Positions 14,916-22,332 of a DNA stretch of 64,000 bases are shown here, one piece after another. The notes under the pieces are model-generated. The model searched no databases, was not told the DNA's origin, and saw only the letters and a program-made list of their open reading frames with translations. The first letter of the stretch is position 1. Each line of letters starts with the position of its first letter. The position numbers and the translations under genes are program-made. The stretch is taken from assembly GCA_017451225.1 (NCBI GenBank), contig JAFSPZ010000068.1, forward strand, positions 1 through 64,000, given 5' to 3'. Origin of the DNA: Muribaculaceae bacterium (lineage in GTDB: Bacteria; Bacteroidota; Bacteroidia; Bacteroidales; Muribaculaceae).

Positions 14916-17384
14916 TTACTCAAGGTTGACGATGGTGATGCCAGCTCCTCCTAGCTGAACGTGTTCGTCATGGTAGTTTTTCACGCCGTTGACAGTGTTG
15001 AGATACTGCCTGATTGCCTCGCGCAAAGCGCCAGTGCCAGTGCCGTGAAGAATTCTAACGGTTTTATACATAAATTGGATGGCCTCGTCAATAAAATAGG
15101 TGACAGCCTGAACTGCCTCATCGGCACGCATTCCTCTAACATCGATTTCGGTCTTGAAGTGCAGCTGACGGTGTCTGATGTCGTCGGCAGTAGACTTTGT
15201 GATCGATGGTTTTTCGCGCGATTCGGCCTTGCGAAGAGTGCGCTCCAGCCTTGAGACCTCTACGCGGGTTTTTAGGCTACCAAATGCCACCACAGCATAT
15301 TTCTCGTCAAGGCTGATAATAGTTCCTACAGTGGACGCTCCACCCTTGAGTAGTACACTGTCGCCAGGCTGTAAAGGCCGGTTGCGGTCGTCTTTCTTGG
15401 TTATGTGGGTTTTCTTTGTCTTTTCTTTTTTGTTGGGCTTGTTGATAGATTTGAGTGGCCTTATCTCCTTAAGCCCTTGTGCCTGGTCTTCCTGAGCTAG
15501 TCGCTGCTTGAACTCCTCGAGCTGCTGACGCACTTGACGTGTCTTTTCCTTCTCGGCTTGTACCTCCTTGATGTCTTTAATGGTGCGTTCCACTTGTGAG
15601 TTGGATTGAGCAATGATGTCAAGAGCTTCATTACGTGCCTCTTTGAGTATTGATTTATACTCATGGTTGAGCTTCTCGAGACGCTCGTTATACTGCTCGG
15701 CTATAGCGTTTATTTTCTTTTCTTTCTGGTGTATGTCGTAGCGCTTGTTCTCCCAGTACTTGCGGTCACGCACGATGTCAAGCAGATATTTGTCCATATT
15801 GATGTAGTCGCTACCTACAATCTCGCTCGCCTTGTCGATTACCTCACGTGGAATGCCGGTCTTTCGAGCTATTTCAATGGCAAACGAACTACCAGGATAA
15901 CCTATGGAGAGTTGGAAAAGCGGTTTCATCTGTTGGCGGTCATAGAGCATGGCGCCGTTAACGATTCCAGGGGTGTCGTCGGCAAACTGCTTGAGATTCT
16001 GATAGTGAGTGGTTATCACACCCATGATGCGGCTTTTGTTGAGCTGGTCAAGGATTGCTTGAGCTATGGCACCGCCTATCTGCGGCTCGGTGCCGCTGCC
16101 AAACTCGTCGATGAGAATCAACGAGCGTTTGTCGCCACGCACCAGAAACGTCTTCATGTTCTGCAGGTGGCTGCTATAGGTGCTTAGGTCATCCTCAATG
16201 CTCTGTTGGTCGCCAATGTCGATGAAGATGCTATTGAATATTCCCATATGGGAATTATAATATACTGTGGGCAAAACTCCGCACTGCATCATATACTGTA
16301 CCACTCCAACGGTTTTCAGGCATACCGACTTACCACCGGCATTGGGGCCCGAGATGAGAAGGATGCGTTGCTGTGAATTAAGTTCGATGTTAAGTGGAAC
16401 AACTTCCTTTCCTTGCTCACGCAGTGATAGCAGCAATGCTGGATGGATAGCGTGGTATAGCTCTACATGAGGATTTTTCTCAACATGTGGCATCTGTCCG
16501 TCAACATCTTGAGCAAAGACTGCTTTGGCACGAATGAAGTCTATTAGTCCAAGCACTCGGTAAGTTGCAAGAAGCTCCTCGGCGTGAGGGCGTATCAAGT
16601 CGGTAACTTCGGTGAGGATGCGCACAATCTCTCGCTTGACTTCATTCTCGGCCTCGCGAATGCGGTTGTTGGTTTCTACAACCTCTTCGGGCTCGATAAA
16701 AATGGTGCGTCCGCTGGCGCTCTCGTCATGAACTATACCACGAAGCTTGCGTTTGTGCATGGGTGAGACAGGAATCACAAGACGTCCGTCACGCACGCTT
16801 GGAGTGGTGTCTTTGTCAAGATAACCTTCTTGACGGCCAGTGGCTATTACCTTGCGCAGTAGTCCATTGATGCTTGCAGTAGCATTGGCTATGGCTCGTC
16901 GAAGTTCTTGAAGCAATGGTGATGCGTTGTCCTTGATATTCCCATTCTTGTCGAGTATTCGACCAATTTCGGCTATGATGTCGGGAAATGACTGCATGGT
17001 CTTGGCAAGACGAGCCAGGCTAGGGTAGGCGGGAGTGCCTTCATCGCTCGAGCGTTCAAAGAATCTAACTATCTCGCCCACTGTAGTAAGTGAACGTTGA
17101 AGGTTGAAAAGGCTCTCGGCACTCAAGTGGCTGCCTGGCACAGCAATAGCCTTGAGTGTGGTGCGCATGTCAAAGAAATAGTTGAGAGGAAATTCTCGCT
17201 TAGATTGGAGGATGGAGAGGAATTCGTTGGTTTGGTTAAGCCACAGCATCACCTCATCGAAGCGAGTGGAGAAGCGCATTTGCTCGCAACAATGTTGTCC
17301 CAGAGTGCTGATGCATCGGGAGTTAATCTCTTTACGCACAGTGGTAAAGCCTATCTTTGATTCGAAGTTGCTTGGGTATATCAT
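14916..17384 (-). CDS. mutS2: endonuclease MutS2 (Smr domain)
   Basis: An 822-residue MutS2 protein: MutS core and ATPase domains followed by a linker and a C-terminal Smr nuclease domain. The Walker A motif GPNAGGKS lies at residues 346-353; LILIDEFGSGTEP is Walker B plus signature; a long coiled-coil of Lys/Glu-rich residues spans ~520-640; the Smr domain ends with ILHGTGTGALREAI. Members act in suppressing recombination and in ribosome rescue in various bacteria; which role applies here is unknown. The start MIYPSNFESKIGF fits the family. Its -7 element lies only 10 nt upstream of the start codon. Confidence 0.95.
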   Translation of the reverse strand: MIYPSNFESKIGFTTVRKEINSRCISTLGQHCCEQMRFSTRFDEVMLWLNQTNEFLSILQSKREFPLNYFFDMRTTLKAIAVPGSHLSAESLFNLQRSLTTVGEIVRFFERSSDEGTPAYPSLARLAKTMQSFPDIIAEIGRILDKNGNIKDNASPLLQELRRAIANATASINGLLRKVIATGRQEGYLDKDTTPSVRDGRLVIPVSPMHKRKLRGIVHDESASGRTIFIEPEEVVETNNRIREAENEVKREIVRILTEVTDLIRPHAEELLATYRVLGLIDFIRAKAVFAQDVDGQMPHVEKNPHVELYHAIHPALLLSLREQGKEVVPLNIELNSQQRILLISGPNAGGKSVCLKTVGVVQYMMQCGVLPTVYYNSHMGIFNSIFIDIGDQQSIEDDLSTYSSHLQNMKTFLVRGDKRSLILIDEFGSGTEPQIGGAIAQAILDQLNKSRIMGVITTHYQNLKQFADDTPGIVNGAMLYDRQQMKPLFQLSIGYPGSSFAIEIARKTGIPREVIDKASEIVGSDYINMDKYLLDIVRDRKYWENKRYDIHQKEKKINAIAEQYNERLEKLNHEYKSILKEARNEALDIIAQSNSQVERTIKDIKEVQAEKEKTRQVRQQLEEFKQRLAQEDQAQGLKEIRPLKSINKPNKKEKTKKTHITKKDDRNRPLQPGDSVLLKGGASTVGTIISLDEKYAVVAFGSLKTRVEVSRLERTLRKAESREKPSITKSTADDIRHRQLHFKTEIDVRGMRADEAVQAVTYFIDEAIQFMYKTVRILHGTGTGALREAIRQYLNTVNGVKNYHDEHVQLGGAGITIVNLE

Positions 17385-17394
17385 AAGTTGTGTG

Positions 17395-17402
17395 CAAAAT
17401 TA
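17395..17402 (-). promoter_or_regulatory. -7 element of mutS2
   Basis: On the minus strand TAATTTTG matches the -7 consensus, ending 10 nt before the mutS2 start codon, so the leader would be about 5 nt. No clear TTTG is found at the right spacing. Confidence 0.45.
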
Positions 17403-17425
17403 ATAAATATTTCGCAGAAATTTGC

Positions 17426-17433
17426 TATCTTTG
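17426..17433 (+). promoter_or_regulatory. -7 element of the thioesterase-dprA operon
   Basis: TATCTTTG is an exact -7 match 17 nt before the thioesterase start codon. A -33 box is not evident. It sits back to back with the mutS2 -7 element inside a 66 bp divergent gap. Confidence 0.5.
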
Positions 17434-17450
17434 CATTTTGACATTCGAAA

Positions 17451-17855
17451 ATGGAAGACAAATATATTTACACACTTGAGATTGCAGTTCGTGATTATGA
17501 GCTCGACAGTGAGGGCATTGTCAATAATGCCAATTATCTTCACTACTTGGAGATGACTCGTCACGAGTTTTGTCGTTGGGCTGGTTATTCATTCAAGGAG
17601 ATGAGCGCCGACGGAATTATCCCTGTTCTTAACCGCGTAGAGATTGACTACAAGACTCCGCTTTGCAGTGGCGATGTGATGCTTAGTAGTTTGTGGGTAG
17701 AGAAGAAGGGTGTGAGGTTTGTTTTCCACCAAGATATTCGCAACAAATTTACTGGCGAGATGGCAGTGAGCGCTGTGGTCTCGGTGGTGAGTTTAGAAAA
17801 CGGTAAATTGTCACGAGGAGAGAAACTCTTTGATAAGTTTGAGAAATGGCTTTGA
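17451..17855 (+). CDS. acyl-CoA thioesterase, hot-dog fold (YbgC/4HBT type)
   Basis: A 134-residue hot-dog fold thioesterase. The 4HBT/YbgC active-site pattern is visible near the N-terminus: DYELDSEGIVNNANYLHYLEM, with the Asp and the conserved NNANY. It hydrolyses acyl-CoA or acyl-ACP thioesters; the acyl group cannot be told from sequence. Ten bases overlap the next gene, dprA, so the two are translationally coupled. Confidence 0.88.
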   Translation: MEDKYIYTLEIAVRDYELDSEGIVNNANYLHYLEMTRHEFCRWAGYSFKEMSADGIIPVLNRVEIDYKTPLCSGDVMLSSLWVEKKGVRFVFHQDIRNKFTGEMAVSAVVSVVSLENGKLSRGEKLFDKFEKWL

Positions 17856-18973
17856 CGCAACATCCCGACATATTGTATCGAATGGCGTTTGCGGGAATTC
17901 GAGGCATGGGCGTCGAACTCGCACAACGTCTGCTTGACGTTATACCTAGCGAAAGGGATTTCTTTGCACTTAGCGACCGTGAGCTAAAGTCTATCACCGG
18001 TAGTCGCAGCAAAGTGTGGGAACGCGTCAGTCGTGATGAAATGCTTCGTAAGGCCGAGAAGGAACTGCTCTTCGTTGAGCAAAAGCATGTTAAGGTGATG
18101 TATTTCACCGATTCGGATTTCCCTCAGCGTCTGCTCAATGCTAACGATGCTCCAATTTTGCTTTACACGATAGGCGACTGCAATCTCAATGCTAAGCATG
18201 TGATAAGCATCGTGGGAACGCGTCGCAGCACGCACTATGGTGCTTCTTTTTGTGACTCACTGGTCAAGGATTTATCGCAGTTGCTTGATGGAGAGCTGGT
18301 GATAGTTAGCGGACTCGCCTATGGTACCGACATAAATGCTCATAGAGCTGCTATTAAATATGAAATTCCCAATGTGGGCGTTCAGGCTTGCGGTTTGAAT
18401 AAAATTTATCCCGCCGAGCATCGCGATGATGCTGCCCACATGGTGAAGCTAGGTGGGGCTGTTGTGAGTGACTATACTAGCCAGGACCCCATTCATCGTG
18501 GCAACTTCCTTGCTCGTAACCGAATTATTGCAGCATTGAGCGACTGCACAGTTGTGGTGGAGAGCGCCAATAAGGGTGGGGCTCTCGTGACTGCCAACAT
18601 AGCTGCCAGCTATAGCCGCGACGTGTTTGCTGTGCCAGGACGTGTCACTGATGAATATTCAAAAGGATGTAACCGATTAATTATGAGCAATCAAGCGGCA
18701 GCAATTTCTTGTGCCGAAGACTTGATTAAGGCAATGCGCTGGGAGTCAAAAGTGATGCCTACTCAAGCTCAGGAACTAGAGCTTTTTCCACAGCTCACAA
18801 CCGAGGAACAAAAAGTAGTGGATCTCCTGCGCAAGCAGGGAGACCTTCACATAAATGAACTGGCCAGCTTGATGGCACTGCCCATTTATCGCCTGATGGC
18901 TACTCTTATCGAACTTGATACAAAGGGCGTCGTTGCAACTCTTCCAGGATGCCGATATACACTGAAGCGATAG
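17846..18973 (+). CDS. dprA: DNA-processing protein DprA
   Basis: A 375-residue DprA (DNA protecting protein), which loads RecA on incoming single-stranded DNA in natural transformation. Residues ~1-70 form a SAM/helix-hairpin-helix-like domain; the Rossmann core includes SIVGTRRSTHYGASFC, VSGLAYGTDINAHRAAI and VVESANKGGALVTANIA; the C-terminal ~60 residues form the winged-helix domain (HINELASLMALP). Length is typical. Starts within the thioesterase gene. DprA is kept in many bacteria not known to be competent. Confidence 0.95.
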   Translation: MALTQHPDILYRMAFAGIRGMGVELAQRLLDVIPSERDFFALSDRELKSITGSRSKVWERVSRDEMLRKAEKELLFVEQKHVKVMYFTDSDFPQRLLNANDAPILLYTIGDCNLNAKHVISIVGTRRSTHYGASFCDSLVKDLSQLLDGELVIVSGLAYGTDINAHRAAIKYEIPNVGVQACGLNKIYPAEHRDDAAHMVKLGGAVVSDYTSQDPIHRGNFLARNRIIAALSDCTVVVESANKGGALVTANIAASYSRDVFAVPGRVTDEYSKGCNRLIMSNQAAAISCAEDLIKAMRWESKVMPTQAQELELFPQLTTEEQKVVDLLRKQGDLHINELASLMALPIYRLMATLIELDTKGVVATLPGCRYTLKR

Positions 18974-18994
18974 CGCAATTAGCGCTATCGCTTC
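18964..18994. terminator. 13 bp perfect inverted repeat overlapping the dprA stop codon
   Basis: GAAGCGATAGCGC (18964-18976) and GCGCTATCGCTTC (18982-18994) are perfectly complementary with a 5 nt loop. The stop codon TAG of dprA (18971-18973) lies inside the left arm. No T run follows on either strand, so it may be a termination or mRNA-stabilising structure between two converging genes. Confidence 0.6.
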
Positions 18995-19027
18995 GGTAAT
19001 CTTTAATCCTAAAAAGCGCAAAAGAGA

Positions 19028-20041
19028 TTATTTACGCTCCCAAGTATCACCGTCAAGAATCATATCACGCAAGTTCTTGTAGCGGTGTTTTGCTTGTATT
19101 TTGCGCATCTGAACAGTAACATCAGTCTCATAACTTGGTGCGTCGACATCACGAATCACTCCCAATGCAACGGGCAGATTAGTTCCGTCCATCATGGCAA
19201 GCTGCTGGTGCAGGAAGTTGTCTTGGCAATGAGCATCGTGCACGAGCACATCGTCGATGGTATAGTCTCCATCGTCAAGGCGCACAGCCTTGAGTCCAAA
19301 TCCGTCTTGAACGAGACCCATGTCTCGATTTTTGCCAAAGAGCATTTTCTCGCCATGAACGAGATGGATGGTGCGGTTGGCGCGAACAGCCTTGTCGGTG
19401 ATGCGGTTGTGGATACCGTTGTTGAAAATCATACAGTTCTGCAGAATCTCAACTACCGAGCAACCTTTGTGACCAGCAGCTTCAATCATGATTTCTTGAT
19501 TGATTTTCAGCTCCACGTCAATGCCGCGTGCAAAGAAAGTGCCACGAGCGCCAAACACGAGCTCAGCAGGGATGAAAGGATCTTCGGTAGTGCCGTAAGG
19601 CGATGATTTAGAGATGCAACCGCGGTCGCTGGTGGGGCTGAATTGGCCCTTGGTGAGACCATAAATCTTGTTGTTGAGCAACAGTAGGTTTAGGTCTACA
19701 TTGCGTCTAACCTCATGGATGAAGTGGTTTCCACCAATTGCCAGACAGTCGCCGTCACCTGAGATTTGCCACACGGTGAGCTGTGGATTGGCCACTTTCA
19801 CACCAGTAGCGATGGCACCGCCACGACCATGAATGGTGTGGAATCCATAGGTGTTCATATAGTAGGGCAGACGTGAGCTACATCCAATACCCGATACAAC
19901 AGCAATCATGTGAGGGGGAATGCCTAGTTCGGCCATTGCCTTGTGAAGCACATTCAGGATAGCGTGGTCGCCACAACCTGGGCACCAGCGCACAGCTATA
20001 TCATTCTTATAGTCTTTGGGTTCGTATGTTTGAGTTGTCAT
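19028..20041 (-). CDS. korB: 2-oxoacid:ferredoxin oxidoreductase, beta subunit
   Basis: A 337-residue thiamine-pyrophosphate-binding beta subunit. The CPGCGDHAIL motif, the TPP/Mg signature GDGDCLAIGGNHFIHE and NNKIYGLTKGQFSPTS identify it as the partner of the alpha/gamma fusion encoded directly upstream (2 nt gap). The enzyme oxidatively decarboxylates a 2-oxo acid to the acyl-CoA while reducing ferredoxin. In Bacteroidota this pair is usually annotated as the 2-oxoglutarate enzyme (KorAB); 2-oxoisovalerate or pyruvate specificity cannot be excluded. Confidence 0.92.
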   Translation of the reverse strand: MTTQTYEPKDYKNDIAVRWCPGCGDHAILNVLHKAMAELGIPPHMIAVVSGIGCSSRLPYYMNTYGFHTIHGRGGAIATGVKVANPQLTVWQISGDGDCLAIGGNHFIHEVRRNVDLNLLLLNNKIYGLTKGQFSPTSDRGCISKSSPYGTTEDPFIPAELVFGARGTFFARGIDVELKINQEIMIEAAGHKGCSVVEILQNCMIFNNGIHNRITDKAVRANRTIHLVHGEKMLFGKNRDMGLVQDGFGLKAVRLDDGDYTIDDVLVHDAHCQDNFLHQQLAMMDGTNLPVALGVIRDVDAPSYETDVTVQMRKIQAKHRYKNLRDMILDGDTWERK

Positions 20042-20043
20042 GA

Positions 20044-21891
20044 TTATTTGCCCTCCATAATTTTGATTACACCTTCTTCAATCTCGTTAACAAGGAATGG
20101 TTGACCTTGAGTCTTGTTGATGCGCTTGATGTTGAGCTCTGGAATTTGGCTCTGCAAGTAGGTTGCAAACTGTCCATTGTTCAACTCTGCCACAATCACC
20201 GTCTTGTAGCGTGAGAGTACCTCGCGAGTGTTGCGTGGCAGTGGGTTGATATACTGGAACTGAGCAAAGTCAAGATTCTTGCCAGCCTTGTTAAGATGCT
20301 CATAGGCAGTGAGAATGTGGCCATAGGTACCACCCCAGCCAATGAGGATTGTGTCGCAACCCTCATGCTCGCTTTTAACTTCGAGTTCAGGTATGTGATT
20401 GGCTACGTTTGCAATTTTCTGTGCACGAGTGTTAACCATGCGTTGGTGGTTCTCGGGACTGTTGGAAATAACGCCTGTATCGTAGTCACGCTCCAGACCG
20501 CCCACGCGGTGCATCTTGCCAGGAACGCCAGGGAACGACCAGTAGCGCACTAGTTCATCGTTGCGGCTGTAGGCATGCCAAGTTTCTTCCTTGTCCTCAG
20601 GAACGAAGTTGGGATGAATCTCGGGATAGTCGCCAACTTCAGGCACACGCCATGCACTGGAGCCGTTGGCGATAAACGCATCGGTAAGCAGGATGACTGG
20701 TGTCATGTGCTCGATTGCGATGCGAGCTGCCTCAAAAGCCATGTGGAAACAGTCGGTGGGAGATGTTGCGGCAACCACAACCAAAGGGCACTCGCCACTG
20801 CGGCCGTAGAGGGCTTGCAGCAGGTCGGTTTGCTCAGTCTTAGTGGGCATACCGGTTGAAGGACCACCACGCTGCACGTCGATGATTACCAAAGGAAGTT
20901 CCGACATTACTGCCAGTCCCATGGCTTCGCTCTTGAGCGACAAACCAGGACCGCTAGTGCTGGTAACTGCCAAAGAGCCTGCGTAGGCGGCTCCAATTGC
21001 AGAGCAAATGCCAGCAATTTCGTCTTCCATTTGGCAAGCTTTCACGCCCAGGTCGCGGCGCTTGGCGAGTTCATGCAGGATATCGGTTGCAGGAGTGATA
21101 GGATAGCTACCCAAATAGAGAGGACGTCCACTCTTCTCGCTCGCGAGGATAAGACCCCAAGCAGTTGCTTTGTTGCCATTCACATCAACGTAGATACCGG
21201 GACGCATGTCCTCGGTCTCAATGCGGTATTTCGATACCGAAGCGTGAATGTTGTGACCATAGTCATAACCACCTTGCAGCACCTTGCAGTTAGCGTCAAA
21301 AATTGCTGGTTTGTTGCCAAACTTGTGCTGGAGGAAACGGCGAGCGCTTGCCAATGGCATATTGAACAGCCAGCAGATTAGGCCAAGCGCAAACATGTTG
21401 CGGCATTTCATCTGCGACTTGAAATCCATTGCGCTGTCCTCAAGTGCGGCTTTTACCATAGTTGTCATGGGCACTTCCACTATTTGTGTCTTGAGGCCTA
21501 TCTCTTTATAGGGGTCGTCGGTCTTAAATTCAGCTTTCTTAAGGTCGATTTCCTTGAATGAGTCGATATCGACAATTGCCACACCATTCTTGTTCAAGAA
21601 TTGAACATTCTGCTTCAATGCGGCAGGATTCATTGCCACAAGCACGTCGCACTCATCGCCAGGTGTGTGTACACCGTGACCAATGTGAACCTGAAAACCG
21701 CTCACACCACTTAGCGAGCCTTGAGGTGCGCGCACCTCGGCAGGATAGTCGGGGAAGGTGGAGATAATGTCTCCCATCTCGGCCGACACGCTAGAGAAGA
21801 TGTTGCCAGCCAGCTGCATACCGTCGCCAGAGTCGCCCGAGAAGCGGACCACAATGCTCTGACGAAATTTTACGTTAGTTTTTCCTAACAT
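20044..21891 (-). CDS. korA: 2-oxoacid:ferredoxin oxidoreductase, fused gamma-alpha subunit
   Basis: A 615-residue subunit in which the gamma domain (residues ~1-185, opening with VVRFSGDSGDGMQLAGN) is fused to the alpha domain. The alpha part carries GSYPITPATDILHELA, MEDEIAGICSAIGAAYAG, and TSTSGPGLSLKSEAMGLA, and a C-terminal domain with ILIGWGGTYGHI. It pairs with the beta subunit 2 nt downstream. The fused arrangement is usual in Bacteroidota. The enzyme works in the cytoplasm in anaerobic 2-oxo acid metabolism. A TAACTTTG -7 element lies 68 nt upstream. Confidence 0.93.
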   Translation of the reverse strand: MLGKTNVKFRQSIVVRFSGDSGDGMQLAGNIFSSVSAEMGDIISTFPDYPAEVRAPQGSLSGVSGFQVHIGHGVHTPGDECDVLVAMNPAALKQNVQFLNKNGVAIVDIDSFKEIDLKKAEFKTDDPYKEIGLKTQIVEVPMTTMVKAALEDSAMDFKSQMKCRNMFALGLICWLFNMPLASARRFLQHKFGNKPAIFDANCKVLQGGYDYGHNIHASVSKYRIETEDMRPGIYVDVNGNKATAWGLILASEKSGRPLYLGSYPITPATDILHELAKRRDLGVKACQMEDEIAGICSAIGAAYAGSLAVTSTSGPGLSLKSEAMGLAVMSELPLVIIDVQRGGPSTGMPTKTEQTDLLQALYGRSGECPLVVVAATSPTDCFHMAFEAARIAIEHMTPVILLTDAFIANGSSAWRVPEVGDYPEIHPNFVPEDKEETWHAYSRNDELVRYWSFPGVPGKMHRVGGLERDYDTGVISNSPENHQRMVNTRAQKIANVANHIPELEVKSEHEGCDTILIGWGGTYGHILTAYEHLNKAGKNLDFAQFQYINPLPRNTREVLSRYKTVIVAELNNGQFATYLQSQIPELNIKRINKTQGQPFLVNEIEEGVIKIMEGK

Positions 21892-21959
21892 GATTCTTTA
21901 AACCTGTTTTTAAAAATGTGATATTTGCAATAATCAATTTGTCTCTTAAAAAACGGCTG

Positions 21960-21967
21960 CAAAGTTA
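21960..21967 (-). promoter_or_regulatory. -7 element of korAB
   Basis: On the minus strand TAACTTTG matches TAnnTTTG. The -33 position is not recognisable. Confidence 0.45.
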
Positions 21968-22227
21968 CTCATAAATAATTACTTAATAGCCATTTGGTGA
22001 ATTTATTTTTCTACTTTTAAGCCCTTTTAAACAATTTATGCTTTTTTTGCGCTCTTGAGAGCTGATTTCTCAATGGCATTTTTTGAGATTGCCTGTAATG
22101 TGCTGTGCTGTTAGAGTTGGCCGTGACGGATTGAGAGTGTATGCTTGTTAATTATTTTTTAGCTTGAATGAAGAATTTGAGTTACCTTTAAATAAAATAG
22201 GTTGCGTTTCGGAAATACTCAAATAAA

Positions 22228-22259
22228 TTTGGTATTTCATCGACTTGCACTATTTTTTG
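22228..22259 (+). promoter_or_regulatory. upstream promoter of dnaG (repeat unit 1)
   Basis: TTTG (22228-22231), 19 nt spacer, then TATTTTTTG (22251-22259), which has one extra T relative to TAnnTTTG. Weaker than the second unit. Confidence 0.5.
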
Positions 22260-22295
22260 ATAAATCGGGCTGCGCCTCGAAAATACTCAAATAAA

Positions 22296-22327
22296 TTTGG
22301 TATTTTACTCGGCTTGCACTAATTTTG
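22296..22327 (+). promoter_or_regulatory. proximal promoter of dnaG (repeat unit 2)
   Basis: TTTG (22296-22299), 20 nt spacer, TAATTTTG (22320-22327): exact consensus. The start codon at 22333 lies 5 nt past the -7 box, so the transcript would begin at or next to the ATG. Confidence 0.8.
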
Positions 22328-22332
22328 TGGTC

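Larger units (their letters stand above)
22196..22327 (+). repeat. two tandem copies of a ~65 bp promoter-bearing repeat upstream of dnaG
   Basis: Unit 1 runs to about 22260 and unit 2 from about 22261 to 22327. Shared blocks are CTCAAATAAATTTGGTATTT and CTTGCACTA followed by a T run, at the same spacing. The remaining part of the 441 bp gap from 21892 holds AT-rich sequence in which I see no gene. A third, decayed copy lies at 6946-7011. Confidence 0.85.

Noticed and set aside
22297..22332. Upstream in-frame start of dnaG
   Set aside because: It would place the first 12 codons inside the promoter repeat and its -7 box; MIDRETVDRIL is the N-terminus expected for the family.
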